Part shown: one piece after another, positions 1-9,696 of the stretch
Numbering within the stretch: position 1 is the first letter of the stretch
How the letters are laid out: every line of letters begins with the position of its first letter
Source: Tepidibacter aestuarii
GTDB lineage: Bacteria > Bacillota > Clostridia > Peptostreptococcales > Peptostreptococcaceae
Reading direction: 5' to 3'
Assembly (NCBI RefSeq): GCF_934924865.1
Contig: NZ_OW235315.1
Coordinates: 2,852,001 to 2,916,000 of the forward strand
Length of the DNA: 64,000 bases
The notes under the pieces: generated by a model
The model's input: only the letters and a program-made list of their open reading frames with translations
Databases searched by the model: none
What the model was told of the DNA's origin: nothing
Program-made: the position numbers and the translations under genes

Positions 1-1109
<1,109 letters not shown>

Positions 1110-1121
1110 TCATCACCTTTC

Positions 1122-1312
1122 ACAAAAAATTCGTCTAGTCGCTACGCACTGACTCATGTCGCCAACGATCCCTACAGGCTCCGTTCTCAAAATTCACGTG
1201 CGTTCATGGCGCCAACAAGTCTCACGACTCTGTTGCTTAAAAATAGTTGCAAGTTTCGTTCTTCAATCAATGTTATCCCTAAGTTGAAAGTCATATAGTT
1301 TCCTTAATCGTA
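1122..1312 (+). repeat. Dispersed intergenic repeat, copy 1 (long, apparently rearranged)
   Basis: First of at least eight related intergenic segments. It starts AAAAAATTCGTCTAG, continues with CTCATGTCGCCAACGATCCC and CTCCGTT, then seems to restart (GCGCCAACAAGTCTCACGACTC) before the common tail with TAGTTGCAAGT and ATATAGTTTCCTTA. The inner restart suggests partial tandem duplication. It lies just upstream of ligA, reading against it. Family unrecognised; see the repeat finding. Confidence 0.75.
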
Positions 1313-1858
1313 AAAACTTATATCATCAACCTCATTCATCATACTGTTAATGATACCCATGAATAGAAATTATATAATTTTATTTAAAATAAATAAAGAA
1401 TTTATTTTTAAAACTTTAAAATTGCTTTTGTGGGTTATCAAAACTATATATGAAAATACCGTGAATACAACACTATTTTGAATACAACTAAGCTTTCATC
1501 TTATTAATAACCCTAAAATTTACGAACTCCCTACGGTTAAACACGTAAATTTTTTAACGGATTATTAAACGCTAAAAACTAAGTTATATTAGTCAAAATA
1601 TCTAAAAGCATTCACTAATATTTTCATATATAGTTTTCTACAATTAATACCTACATTGTAAAATTGACCCTACCTCGATAAAAAGTAAAAGAAAAATTTT
1701 ATTATTAAATCTATTTAAAAATTTAAGAACTACATTTAAAAAACCAATGGGATTAAAATATTTAATGCATGATCGGTATTTTGATCCCATTGATTTTGGA
1801 TTAAGAACATAAATCTGTTCATTTTATGCAATCATGCAATTTAGTTGTCGATAAAAAA
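1313..1858. other. Non-coding stretch with two inverted repeats
   Basis: No convincing gene. Two dyads are visible: AAAATTTACG (1515-1524) with CGTAAATTTT (1544-1553), and AATGGGAT plus AAAATA (1746-1760) with TATTTT plus ATCCCATT (1777-1791). The second could form a hairpin of about 45 bases. Neither has a clear T-run, so they are not obvious terminators; they could be remnants of small mobile elements. Confidence 0.4.
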
Positions 1859-1882
1859 ATATATCCTAAATGAAGGATATAT
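1852..1882 (-). terminator. Rho-independent terminator after the thiamine-binding-type gene
   Basis: Arms ATATATCCT (1859-1867) and AGGATATAT (1874-1882) are followed on the minus strand by a run of seven T. It overlaps the stop codon of the 1882-2184 gene. Confidence 0.8.
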
Positions 1883-2184
1883 TATTTTAATTTACTCTCA
1901 ACAGATTCTATTTTTTGTTTCATAGTTCCAACTTTATCTCTTCTGTCATCTATCTTAATGCTAGTCGAAACTCTCATCGCTCCATTTTCAAATACACTCT
2001 CATGCATTTGTTTTATAGTGTTGAGTATTAAATCTAAATCTCCCTCTATTATTGTGCCCATAGGAGTTAACATATGCTTTAAACCCTTTTCTCTTTCAAG
2101 TACCTTATGTACATCAGCTACATATGAGCTAAGACTCGTACTCTCACTTCCAAGCGGAACTATAGTAACTTCAACAAGTGCCAT
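1882..2184 (-). CDS. MTH1187-family thiamine-binding-type protein (UPF0045/YqgV-like)
   Basis: A 100-residue protein of the MTH1187/YkoF-like fold, in which some members bind thiamine or related pyrimidines. Family hallmarks are the start MALVEVTIVPLG, the TPMGTIIEG segment in the middle and the late RVSTSIKIDDR strand. Its length is normal for the family. The start has an excellent AAGGAGGT site seven bases upstream. It is monocistronic, with hairpins on both sides. Family assignment is good; the true ligand is unknown, and no thiamine gene is nearby. Confidence 0.85.
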   Translation of the reverse strand: MALVEVTIVPLGSESTSLSSYVADVHKVLEREKGLKHMLTPMGTIIEGDLDLILNTIKQMHESVFENGAMRVSTSIKIDDRRDKVGTMKQKIESVESKLK

Positions 2185-2230
2185 AAAAAATACCTCCTTA
2201 TCAAAATTTCACTCTATATTATATCATAAT

Positions 2231-2265
2231 TTAACCCTTAGCATCTAAATAATACTAAGGGTTAA
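2231..2265 (-). terminator. Hairpin terminator after the chemotaxis receptor
   Basis: An 11-bp perfect stem, TTAACCCTTAG (2231-2241) with CTAAGGGTTAA (2255-2265), lies just downstream of the receptor stop. The T-tract is weak, so termination efficiency is uncertain. Confidence 0.65.
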
Positions 2266-2273
2266 TATACTAT

Positions 2274-4268
2274 CTAAATATTGAATTTTGATATTTGACT
2301 ATTTAACTTTAACGAAAGTTCATTAAGATTTTGTGCACTTTTTGCAACCTCTTCAACAGCCATAGACTGTTGTTGAACAGAAGCTGTTACTTCTTCAGAA
2401 CCTGCTGCTGTTTCCTCTGATACTGCAGATATATTTTCTATGGATTCTACAATCAAATCTTTATCATTTGTTATATCATTTATATGCTCACTTACTGCTT
2501 CAATACTAATAGTAATAGCAGCTATAGAATCTGATATATTATCAAATGCATTGTTTACATCTTCAACAGATTGAGTTTGATTAAAAGATACCTCTTTTAC
2601 TTCTTTCATAATATCAACAGTATTAGCACTTTCTTTTTGAATAGCATCTACTATTTCCTTTATCTCACTAGTAGCTTTACCCGATCCTTCTGCAAGCTTC
2701 CTTATTTCATCAGCTACCACTGCAAATCCTCTTCCAGCTTCACCAGCACGAGCAGCTTCAATAGATGCATTAAGAGCTAATAGATTAGTTTGTTCTGCTA
2801 TAGATTTTATAGTAGATAGTATATCCTCTATATCGTTTGATTTATTATTAAGTTGATTTATAGCATATTCTACTTTAGATATCGAATCATTATTTAAATT
2901 GTTACTTTGCTTTAATTCACTTACTGATTTTATACCGAGTTCATTTACATCCGATATTTGAGCAGTAGTTTCCAACATATTCTTGCTATTGTCGTCTAAT
3001 TCTATAAATTTCTGATTAAGTCTTGATATAAGATTAACTCCCTCTTCAGCATCCTGAGCTTGATTAGTAGCTCCATGTGCTATTTCTTCAACAGTTCTTG
3101 ATATTTCCTCTGCAGATGCACTAGTTTCTTCTGATATAGCTGCTAAATTAGTAGATGCATCAGAAACTTCTTTGCTAACTTCACTGGCATCAACTAAAAG
3201 CATCTTAACATTTTCTATCATTTCATTGAAATTTCGTGCCAATATTCCTATCTCATCACTAGATTCCACCTTACTTTTAACTGTAAAATCTCCATTTTTA
3301 ACCTTTTGCATATCTTCAACTATAGTTTTTATAGGATTCGTTATTCTATGTGTGAATGCATATCCTATTATAGATGCTGTTAATATAGCAATAAGTCCAA
3401 TCATAATAGAAAATTTATTTATATCATTAACTTCCTTATCCACTTCATCTAAATATGTAGACGAAACTACATTCCATTCTAAACCAGGTATTTTATTTAA
3501 TACAGATAACTTTTCATATTGTTTCCCATTTTCTTCCCAATTATAATATGCTACATCAGAGTTATTATTTAAAGCATCTTGAATTTCTTTAACTTGTATT
3601 TTCTCTCCTATAAGGTCTTCATTTTTATGTATTATAAACTTACCTTCTGAATCTAGTATGTACGGATATCCTTTTTCCCCTATTTTTATAGAACTTATCT
3701 CATTATTCAACTCTTTTATAGGTAAGTCAACACCTATAACCCCTACAAATTTATTTTCAAGATTATATACAGGAACAGAGTATGTAACTACAAGACCACC
3801 AACAATAACATCTTCATATACCTTTGTCATATTTTCAGATTGTTTTTCTTTTACATCTTTATACCAACCTCTTTCTCTAGGGTCATAACCATCTGACAAC
3901 TCTGTATCTGGATAAATGATCATCTTACCTTCTTCAGTTCCCATAAATAATTGTAATGCTTCTGGATTACTTTCTTTATATGCTTTTAATAAATCTACCA
4001 AATACGGCTCATGACTTGGATCTTCAACAATATCCTTGAAATTGATATTTTGACCTAATAATTTAGCACCTCTTGCAAATTTAGAAAAATAATTTTCAAT
4101 TGAATACTGTATTTGATTATTTAATTCTTTAGTTCTGCTCACAAAACTTTCATCAATTATTTTTTTAGTTTTCATGTTTGTAGTAATTCCCAAAACTAAA
4201 ATAGGTAATATTATAAGTGCCAAAATAAGAGATATCAACTTTGTTTTCATTCCAATTTTCTTTTTCAT
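2274..4268 (-). CDS. Methyl-accepting chemotaxis protein with dCache sensor
   Basis: A 664-residue transmembrane chemoreceptor that would pass extracellular ligand signals to CheA/CheW. Layout: membrane helix at about 11-29, a large dCache_1 extracytoplasmic domain at about 35-280 (with the typical [15 protein letters not shown] segment), second membrane helix at about 284-305, HAMP at about 305-358, then the cytoplasmic coiled-coil signalling domain. The conserved hairpin tip [19 protein letters not shown] lies near residues 492-525. No CheR-binding pentapeptide is seen at the C-terminus. No che genes are nearby, so it is an orphan receptor. Ligand unknown; dCache receptors often bind amino acids. 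Confidence 0.95.
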   Translation of the reverse strand: MKKKIGMKTKLISLILALIILPILVLGITTNMKTKKIIDESFVSRTKELNNQIQYSIENYFSKFARGAKLLGQNINFKDIVEDPSHEPYLVDLLKAYKESNPEALQLFMGTEEGKMIIYPDTELSDGYDPRERGWYKDVKEKQSENMTKVYEDVIVGGLVVTYSVPVYNLENKFVGVIGVDLPIKELNNEISSIKIGEKGYPYILDSEGKFIIHKNEDLIGEKIQVKEIQDALNNNSDVAYYNWEENGKQYEKLSVLNKIPGLEWNVVSSTYLDEVDKEVNDINKFSIMIGLIAILTASIIGYAFTHRITNPIKTIVEDMQKVKNGDFTVKSKVESSDEIGILARNFNEMIENVKMLLVDASEVSKEVSDASTNLAAISEETSASAEEISRTVEEIAHGATNQAQDAEEGVNLISRLNQKFIELDDNSKNMLETTAQISDVNELGIKSVSELKQSNNLNNDSISKVEYAINQLNNKSNDIEDILSTIKSIAEQTNLLALNASIEAARAGEAGRGFAVVADEIRKLAEGSGKATSEIKEIVDAIQKESANTVDIMKEVKEVSFNQTQSVEDVNNAFDNISDSIAAITISIEAVSEHINDITNDKDLIVESIENISAVSEETAAGSEEVTASVQQQSMAVEEVAKSAQNLNELSLKLNSQISKFNI

Positions 4269-4386
4269 AAGTCCGCCTCCACCTTTTTAAATGTTTTTCA
4301 AAATGAAATTTTATACTTTTTTTCAAATAATTTGTTTATTTATGAAAATTTTATCATTCTAAGTATTTAACTGTCAAATTTTCGCG

Positions 4387-4420
4387 AAAAAGGGAAATCA
4401 AAAATTTAATATCCCTTTTT
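4387..4420 (-). terminator. Terminator overlapping the stop of the 2-hydroxyacid dehydrogenase gene
   Basis: AAAAAGGGA (4387-4395) pairs with TCCCTTTTT (4412-4420). On the minus strand the second arm ends in a T-rich tract. Confidence 0.75.
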
Positions 4421-5347
4421 TAAATTTACTAAATTCATCAGTTCTTCATCATTTTTAAATCTCTTCAAATTTTCATATATTACTTCAAACCTTCTATTAT
4501 TTCTATTTTCTGATATCCAACAATTGTGAGGAGTCAATATAACATTGTCTAAATCCCAAAGAGGACTTTCCTTAGATAAAGGTTCTTGTTCAAATACATC
4601 AAGGGCTACACCTAAAAATTTTCCTTTTTTTATCTCATCTACCAAATCTAATTCGTTTATTATACTTCCTCTTGCTATATTTATAAGAACACAGTTATCC
4701 TTCATCTTATTTATGACTTTTGCATCTATCAAATGATGAGTTTTTTTAGTGTATGGTATAGATACAATAACAACATCACATTTTGATAAAAATTCATCCA
4801 TATCATCAATCGAAAAGCATTTATCAAAATATTCTACATCTCTTCCACTCGTATTAAGTCCTTGGATATTAACACCAAATCCTTGAAGCCTTTTAGCAGC
4901 TTCAATAGCTATTGTTCCAGTTCCTATAAATCCTACATTTTTATTATATAATTCTAACAATTTAGTATTTATCTTCCAAACCTTATTGTCTTGATTCTTA
5001 TAGAAATATAAACTATTCTTATATATTTCAAGTATTTTGAGTATTATCCACTCTCCAATAGGTATGCTATACCCGCCTCTATTATTAGATAATATAATAT
5101 TGTTTCTTTTTATGTAATCAATAGGAGCTTGATCTATTCCTATGCTTGATAACTGAATTAGTTTTAGTTTTGTAAATTGTTCCATATCGATTTTTTCAAA
5201 AGGATTATAGCAAACAAGAGCATCTATATCATTTATGTTTTCATTGTTAAAAATTTCTTTTTCATTCATATATACAATTTCATACCCCAATTCCTTAATC
5301 TTATTCATCTCTTCTTCTCCATAATTATAAGTAAATAATACTTTCAC
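4406..5347 (-). CDS. D-isomer-specific 2-hydroxyacid dehydrogenase family protein
   Basis: NAD-dependent oxidoreductase related to phosphoglycerate and D-lactate dehydrogenases, about 313 residues. Seen: the nucleotide-binding segment NVGFIGTGTIAIEAAKRL, catalytic Arg in NIARGSIINE, catalytic Glu in DVFEQEPL and catalytic His in LTPHNCW. I chose a GTG start at 5345-5347 because AAGGAG sits nine bases before it, whereas the ATG three codons upstream directly abuts that site. It stands alone between a chemoreceptor and a divergent membrane protein, so the substrate cannot be inferred. The ACT domain of classical SerA is absent. Confidence 0.88.
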   Translation of the reverse strand: MKVLFTYNYGEEEMNKIKELGYEIVYMNEKEIFNNENINDIDALVCYNPFEKIDMEQFTKLKLIQLSSIGIDQAPIDYIKRNNIILSNNRGGYSIPIGEWIILKILEIYKNSLYFYKNQDNKVWKINTKLLELYNKNVGFIGTGTIAIEAAKRLQGFGVNIQGLNTSGRDVEYFDKCFSIDDMDEFLSKCDVVIVSIPYTKKTHHLIDAKVINKMKDNCVLINIARGSIINELDLVDEIKKGKFLGVALDVFEQEPLSKESPLWDLDNVILTPHNCWISENRNNRRFEVIYENLKRFKNDEELMNLVNLKKGY

Positions 5348-5529
5348 TTTAATCATCTCCTTATATAAAATTTATATAAATTTAAAAAGATTCTACATTG
5401 AAAATCTTTAAATTAAAAACTTTTTTATTTTTTTTAAAATTAGGTACCCAAATTCTAGTTTGTTACCGTATACTATGTATGTTTTAAAAATTTGTCGAAA
5501 TTTATCTTTAATATCTAGAGGAGGTATTT

Positions 5530-6459
5530 ATGCTTAAGTCAAAACACAACAAACGTACTATCTTATTAATAACTTTTATATTAATAATATCGTCAGTATC
5601 TATCGTCTTTTTTACAAAGTCTAATATTGATATGACATTTAAAAAGATATTATTAATTTATTCAACGTTTCTTATAGGTCTTAATGTATTGTTATTTTCT
5701 ATACTAAAAAGTTCTTTTAAAAGTAAAAAAGATACGAATGAATCTATCGATGATTTAGAGGATACTGATTCAAAAGATATTTCAACTTCTAATTTAAAAG
5801 CGAAATCTATTAACAAGAAAGAAAGCAAGTTAAGTTCTAGCGCAAATATATTAACTCAGTCGAATAAAAACATAAATTCTCTTTATACCAAAATAAAGGA
5901 ATTATCTAAATTCAATAATAATATAAAAACTTATTCTAAAGAGAATTCTATAAAAGTTAACAAACTCCTTGAGTCAGATTATGCCATAAAGCAATCAGTT
6001 AATGCTATTGATGCAAAAACAAAAGAAATAACTTCTATGGTAATTCAACTTGGAGATATTATAAGTGAATTAGATTCTTCAATTGACCATTTAAATAATC
6101 TCATTTATGATATGTCTACTGAAAATAATTCTAACAAAAAAGACGATGATTCTAATAACAAGTTAAAGGAAATTAGAGATGTATCTAATAATATAAAAAA
6201 TTCTTCAAAAGAGCTTATAGACCTTATATACAAAGTTAAATACGAGGTTTATAATTTATCTACAATAAATCAAACAGCTGTTAATGTACTCGATAAAAAG
6301 GATAATGTAAATGAAGAGTACCTCGAATGTTTTGATAGTATACTAGGAGAGGTATCCAATATAATGGCTAACTTATTAGATCTTTATAAAATTGCAGATA
6401 ATAACCTTGATATAAGGAATACCTTATTAAAAAAATCAAATCTTATACCTAATACATAG
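5530..6459 (+). CDS. Hypothetical membrane-anchored coiled-coil protein
   Basis: 309 residues of no family I recognise. Two hydrophobic helices lie at the N-terminus (about 10-29 and 38-60), followed by a Lys/Ser/Asp-rich linker and a long polar helical region, roughly 95-300, rich in Asn, Ile and Lys with heptad-like spacing. This resembles the helical part of chemoreceptors but lacks the conserved signalling tip. A GAGGAGGT site is well placed before the ATG. It is monocistronic, ended by a very strong hairpin. A structural or envelope role is only a guess. Confidence 0.75.
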   Translation: MLKSKHNKRTILLITFILIISSVSIVFFTKSNIDMTFKKILLIYSTFLIGLNVLLFSILKSSFKSKKDTNESIDDLEDTDSKDISTSNLKAKSINKKESKLSSSANILTQSNKNINSLYTKIKELSKFNNNIKTYSKENSIKVNKLLESDYAIKQSVNAIDAKTKEITSMVIQLGDIISELDSSIDHLNNLIYDMSTENNSNKKDDDSNNKLKEIRDVSNNIKNSSKELIDLIYKVKYEVYNLSTINQTAVNVLDKKDNVNEEYLECFDSILGEVSNIMANLLDLYKIADNNLDIRNTLLKKSNLIPNT

Positions 6460-6464
6460 AACTG

Positions 6465-6522
6465 AAAATGAAGCTTATTGAAATATTAACCAAGTAGCGT
6501 TATTTCAATAAGCTTCATTTTT
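6465..6522. terminator. Strong bidirectional terminator
   Basis: A near-perfect stem of about 20 bp: AATGAAGCTTATTGAAAT and its complement around a loop of about 17 bases, with T-runs on both strands. It serves the plus-strand coiled-coil gene and the minus-strand feo operon. Confidence 0.92.
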
Positions 6523-6543
6523 TATCTAAACATCCTAGTTTCT

Positions 6544-7917
6544 TTATAATAAAACACTTATCTGCTTTGTTATGAAGCATACTATTACTGCTATCACCGT
6601 TGGAATAAGCGCAGATATTACCGCCCACTTATGACTTCCACTTTCTTTTTTTATAGTAATTAAAGTTGTTGCACAAGGAAAGTGAAGCAGTGAAAATAGC
6701 ATAACATTAAGTGCAGTAATAAATGTCCATCCATTTTGTATAAATAAATTTTTCATACTGCTTAATGTATCAAGTTCAAGCATAGCACCTTTTGACATGT
6801 ACGCCATTATCAGTATAGGTATTACTATTTCATTAGCTGGAAGTCCTAATATAAATGCCATTAGTATAAATCCATCAAGTCCTATCAATTGTGCAAATGG
6901 ATCTAAAATTTTCGCACCATGGCTTAATATACTTGCATCCCCTATCATTGTATTAGCAAGTATCCATATTACAATACCAGCAGGTGCTGCTACTGCCATT
7001 GCTCTTAATAATACGAATATTGTTCTATCTATTATAGATGTATATATTACTCTAAGTATCTGAGGTCTTCTATAAGGTGGTAATTCTAATGTAAATGAAG
7101 ATGGAACTCCCTTAAGTAAAGTTTTACTAAGTCCCCAAGATACTATTAATGTCATTATTATCCCAACAAGTACTAATGCTGCAATAAAGAATGATGCCAC
7201 TAAGCTTTGGTACCTACTTGCAAAATACCCACCTACAAATATAGATGCTATAGCTATCAGGGTTGGAAACCTTCCATTACATGGCACAAAGTTATTTGTA
7301 ATCATAGCTATTAGTCTTTCTCTTGGAGATTCTATTATTCTACAAGCTATAATCCCAGCTGCGTTACATCCAAATCCCATACTCATTGTAAGTGATTGTT
7401 TTCCATGTGCTCCTGCTTTTTTAAATAATCTATCTAAGTTAAATGCAACTCTAGGCAAGTATCCTAAATCTTCAAGAAGCGTGAAACACGGAAAAAATAT
7501 TGCCATAGGAGGAAGCATAACAGCTACAACCCACGCTACAGTTCTATACATACCAAGAACTAGCATCCCATATAGCCATTTAGGCGCATTGAGTGATATG
7601 AATATATCTGTTAATCTTTCTTCTATTGCAAATAAAAAATTGGCTATAACAGCAGATGGATAATTAGCTCCGACTATAGTCACCCAAAATACCAATCCTA
7701 ACAATAAAAACATTATAGGATATCCAGTAATTTTAGATGTAAGTATATTATCTATTTTTTTATCTATATCTATTTTTGATTGATCTTTATTTACTACTTT
7801 ATCAGATAATTGTTTTGCATTTTCGTATATATTAAAAACCATATGATCTCTTACATTCTGTTTTTCTTCTTCGCTGTATTTATTTATTAATATAGATAAT
7901 TTTTCTATATCCTGCAT
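6544..7917 (-). CDS. FeoB membrane-permease part (separate ORF)
   Basis: 457 residues matching the membrane half of ferrous iron transporter FeoB, including two Gate (nucleoside-recognition) domains: conserved GCNAAGIIACRII near residue 185 and LPANEIVIPILIMAY near 365. The first 60 residues look like the tail of the helical guanine-dissociation-inhibitor region that normally links G domain and membrane part. The ATG is preceded by AGAGGTGG eight bases upstream, inside the end of the GTPase gene, so this is a translated separate subunit, not an obvious frameshift. It is the last gene of the feo operon and imports Fe2+ across the cytoplasmic membrane. Confidence 0.9.
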   Translation of the reverse strand: MQDIEKLSILINKYSEEEKQNVRDHMVFNIYENAKQLSDKVVNKDQSKIDIDKKIDNILTSKITGYPIMFLLLGLVFWVTIVGANYPSAVIANFLFAIEERLTDIFISLNAPKWLYGMLVLGMYRTVAWVVAVMLPPMAIFFPCFTLLEDLGYLPRVAFNLDRLFKKAGAHGKQSLTMSMGFGCNAAGIIACRIIESPRERLIAMITNNFVPCNGRFPTLIAIASIFVGGYFASRYQSLVASFFIAALVLVGIIMTLIVSWGLSKTLLKGVPSSFTLELPPYRRPQILRVIYTSIIDRTIFVLLRAMAVAAPAGIVIWILANTMIGDASILSHGAKILDPFAQLIGLDGFILMAFILGLPANEIVIPILIMAYMSKGAMLELDTLSSMKNLFIQNGWTFITALNVMLFSLLHFPCATTLITIKKESGSHKWAVISALIPTVIAVIVCFITKQISVLL

Positions 7918-7920
7918 GAT

Positions 7921-8691
7921 TTAGTCCACCTCTTTTCCTGTATATATATATTTGTTCAAAGAATTAATTATTGAAGTATCTCCTTCTAATATTCTAAGAG
8001 CAACCCATCTTAAATCAATTTCATTTCCCAATATATTATCTAATTTTGGAATTAAATTTTCTATTTTTTCTTCTATAAAATCTGAGTATTTTATCTTTTT
8101 TGGAGTACATTTTACTTTGTTAAGACTTACATCGTAAACTTTATCAACAAGTTCATTTAATCCTTCTTTTTTTCTTGCACACGTTCCAATTACAGGTATA
8201 CCTAATTCTTCTTCTAATTTTTCAATATCTATATATATACCTTTTCTTTTTGCCTCATCTAATAAATTCAAACATAAAACTGCATTATCAGTAATCTCCA
8301 TAACTTGAAATAAAAGATTTAAATTTCTTTCAAAGCATGTGGCATCAGCAACTACTATTGTTGCATGAGGTTTTCCAAAACATATAAAATCTCTAGCTAC
8401 TTCCTCTTCAACTGAATTTGCTAAAAGTGAATAAGTCCCTGGTAAATCAACTAGTGTAAATGTCTTATCTTTATAAGTATAATCTCCACTAGCATTAGCC
8501 ACAGTCTTTCCAGGCCAATTACCTGTATGTTGCTTAAGTCCAGTTAAAGCATTAAACACTGTGCTTTTCCCTACATTTGGATTTCCTGCAAGAGCTATAA
8601 CAAAGGATTCTTTTGAATCTACTTTTATATCAAAATCCTCTATTTTATTTTTATATTCGCACTTATTGCAATTATCACAGCTGCATCCCAT
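7921..8691 (-). CDS. FeoB small GTPase domain protein (separate ORF) with Cys-rich N-terminus
   Basis: 256 residues carrying the cytosolic G domain of FeoB: G1 GNPNVGKST, switch region KTVANASGDY, G3 DLPGTYSL and G4 NLLDEAKRKG, followed by part of the helical GDI domain. The start is the ATG at 8689-8691 because AAAGGAGGG is correctly spaced; an in-frame start further upstream would overlap feoA. The protein begins MGCSCDNCNKCEYK, a dense cysteine cluster before the G domain that could bind metal. It lies between feoA and the membrane half and should act as one complex with them. Splitting is described for some clostridial FeoB proteins. Confidence 0.9.
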   Translation of the reverse strand: MGCSCDNCNKCEYKNKIEDFDIKVDSKESFVIALAGNPNVGKSTVFNALTGLKQHTGNWPGKTVANASGDYTYKDKTFTLVDLPGTYSLLANSVEEEVARDFICFGKPHATIVVADATCFERNLNLLFQVMEITDNAVLCLNLLDEAKRKGIYIDIEKLEEELGIPVIGTCARKKEGLNELVDKVYDVSLNKVKCTPKKIKYSDFIEEKIENLIPKLDNILGNEIDLRWVALRILEGDTSIINSLNKYIYTGKEVD

Positions 8692-8704
8692 AGAATTCCC
8701 TCCT

Positions 8705-8941
8705 TTACTTTTCAATAATTTTCACTAATATATTAACTGTTTCTTCTTTTCTAAGAGCTATAAGCGCTCCCTTTATTTTATAAAGCTTAGGCTCACCTAG
8801 AGGACTTTTTCGTATAACCTCTATAGATGCTCCAGGTACTATACCTAAATCTAACATTCTTCTTCTAGATATTCCTTGATTTAAAAGCTCTAAAACTATA
8901 CACTTTTTGTCTATATCTAGGTCTTTAAGAGTTGTTTGCAT
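8705..8941 (-). CDS. feoA: FeoA ferrous iron transport accessory protein
   Basis: 78 residues with the SH3-like FeoA fold: the QGISRRRMLDLGIVPGASIEV segment and the PLGEPKLYKIKGALIALRKEE segment are characteristic. FeoA is a small cytosolic protein that associates with FeoB and modulates Fe2+ uptake. First gene of the operon feoA - G domain - membrane part. An AAGGAGGTG site precedes the ATG and overlaps a 14-bp palindrome that may be a metal-regulator operator. Confidence 0.93.
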   Translation of the reverse strand: MQTTLKDLDIDKKCIVLELLNQGISRRRMLDLGIVPGASIEVIRKSPLGEPKLYKIKGALIALRKEETVNILVKIIEK

Positions 8942-8952
8942 ATTGCACCTCC

Positions 8953-8966
8953 TTAGCCATGGCTAA
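8953..8966. promoter_or_regulatory. Palindromic candidate operator upstream of feoA
   Basis: Perfect 14-bp palindrome TTAGCCATGGCTAA directly next to the feoA ribosome site, downstream of AT-rich promoter-like sequence. Its TTAG...CTAA ends recall DtxR/IdeR-type boxes, and a DtxR-family gene lies about 100 bases upstream. Binding is inferred. Confidence 0.55.
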
Positions 8967-8995
8967 TTTCTTATACATAATATAATATGAATGAA

Positions 8996-9040
8996 TATAA
9001 ATTAAGTTACGAGAATTTTATAATACCTTAGTGTATAAAA
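8996..9040 (+). repeat. Dispersed intergenic repeat, tail-only copy
   Basis: TTTTATAATACCTTAGTGTA followed by an A-run matches the last 40 bases of the copy at 29026-29164 almost exactly, ending at a terminator hairpin as in the other copies. The front part is missing. Confidence 0.55.
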
Positions 9041-9067
9041 AAACCGCCCTTTGTAATGGACGGTTCT
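9037..9067 (-). terminator. Terminator of the DtxR-family regulator gene
   Basis: On the minus strand AACCGTCC pairs with GGGCGGTT (one mismatch) around an eight-base loop and is followed by seven T. Confidence 0.85.
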
Positions 9068-9070
9068 GAG

Positions 9071-9493
9071 TTATATATCTAGTACACTATTCATTTGTAA
9101 ATCCTGTATTTTTTTTGCTATATCTTCATTTTCTTTTAAAACAACTATCAATTTTTCTATAGACTTTATGGTTTCTATACTAAAATAATGTTCCATAGCC
9201 TCTGCTTCTTGATCAATATCACATTCAGCTCCTATTATAGTTATAAACTGTTTTAATATAGAATTTCTGTCCACTAAAAATTTGCCTTTTCTCTTTCCCT
9301 TATCTAATAATTTTATCTTTTGATAAGGCTTATATCTTATATATCCAAGCTCATCTAATTTTTTGAGCCCTTTAACTACAGACGGCATTGAAAAATTTAA
9401 ACACCTAGCTATATCTTTTACTCTAATTTCTTCATTATATAAAGAAAGCCTATACGCTTCCTCTAAATAATCCTCAAGACTTGGAGATAACAT
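9071..9493 (-). CDS. DtxR/MntR-family metal-dependent transcriptional regulator
   Basis: 140 residues with the N-terminal winged helix (SLEDYLEEAYRLSLYNEEIRVKDIARCL, then MPSVVKGLKKLDELGYIRYKPY) and a C-terminal dimerisation/metal domain containing AEAMEHYFS, where family members bind Mn2+ or Fe2+ through Glu and His. There is no SH3-like third domain, as in MntR. The start is the ATG at 9491-9493, eight bases after AAGGAG. It sits immediately upstream of feoA in the same direction but behind its own terminator, so it is a likely iron-responsive repressor of feo. Metal specificity cannot be read from sequence. Confidence 0.88.
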   Translation of the reverse strand: MLSPSLEDYLEEAYRLSLYNEEIRVKDIARCLNFSMPSVVKGLKKLDELGYIRYKPYQKIKLLDKGKRKGKFLVDRNSILKQFITIIGAECDIDQEAEAMEHYFSIETIKSIEKLIVVLKENEDIAKKIQDLQMNSVLDI

Positions 9494-9513
9494 CAAGAAA
9501 CTCCTTTCTAAAC

Positions 9514-9654
9514 AAAAATTCGCTTAATGCTAACACATAGCTCATGTCGCCAACAAGTCCTAACGGGCTCCGTTGCTCAAAATAGTTGATACTTTAGTCC
9601 TTTAATCAATGCTATGCTAAGATTAAATATTATATAATTTCCTTGTATATAAAT
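9514..9654 (+). repeat. Dispersed intergenic repeat, copy 2
   Basis: Full-length copy. AAAAATTCGCTTAATGC, CTCATGTCGCCAACAAGTCC, the small hairpin AACGGgctCCGTT, GCTCAAAATAGTTGA and the tail ATATAATTTCCTTGTATA. It ends exactly where the next terminator begins. Confidence 0.85.
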
Positions 9655-9692
9655 AAATCCTTAATTAAATAATATTATTTAATTAAGGATTT
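9655..9692. terminator. Palindromic terminator after the antiporter gene
   Basis: A perfect 38-bp palindrome whose half is AAATCCTTAATTAAATAAT, just downstream of the antiporter stop codon. Confidence 0.85.
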
Positions 9693-9696
9693 ATGA

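Noticed and set aside
6544..8691. The split FeoB as a sequencing frameshift
   Set aside because: The downstream gene has its own ribosome site and ATG right after the stop, and the join needed would lose these signals.
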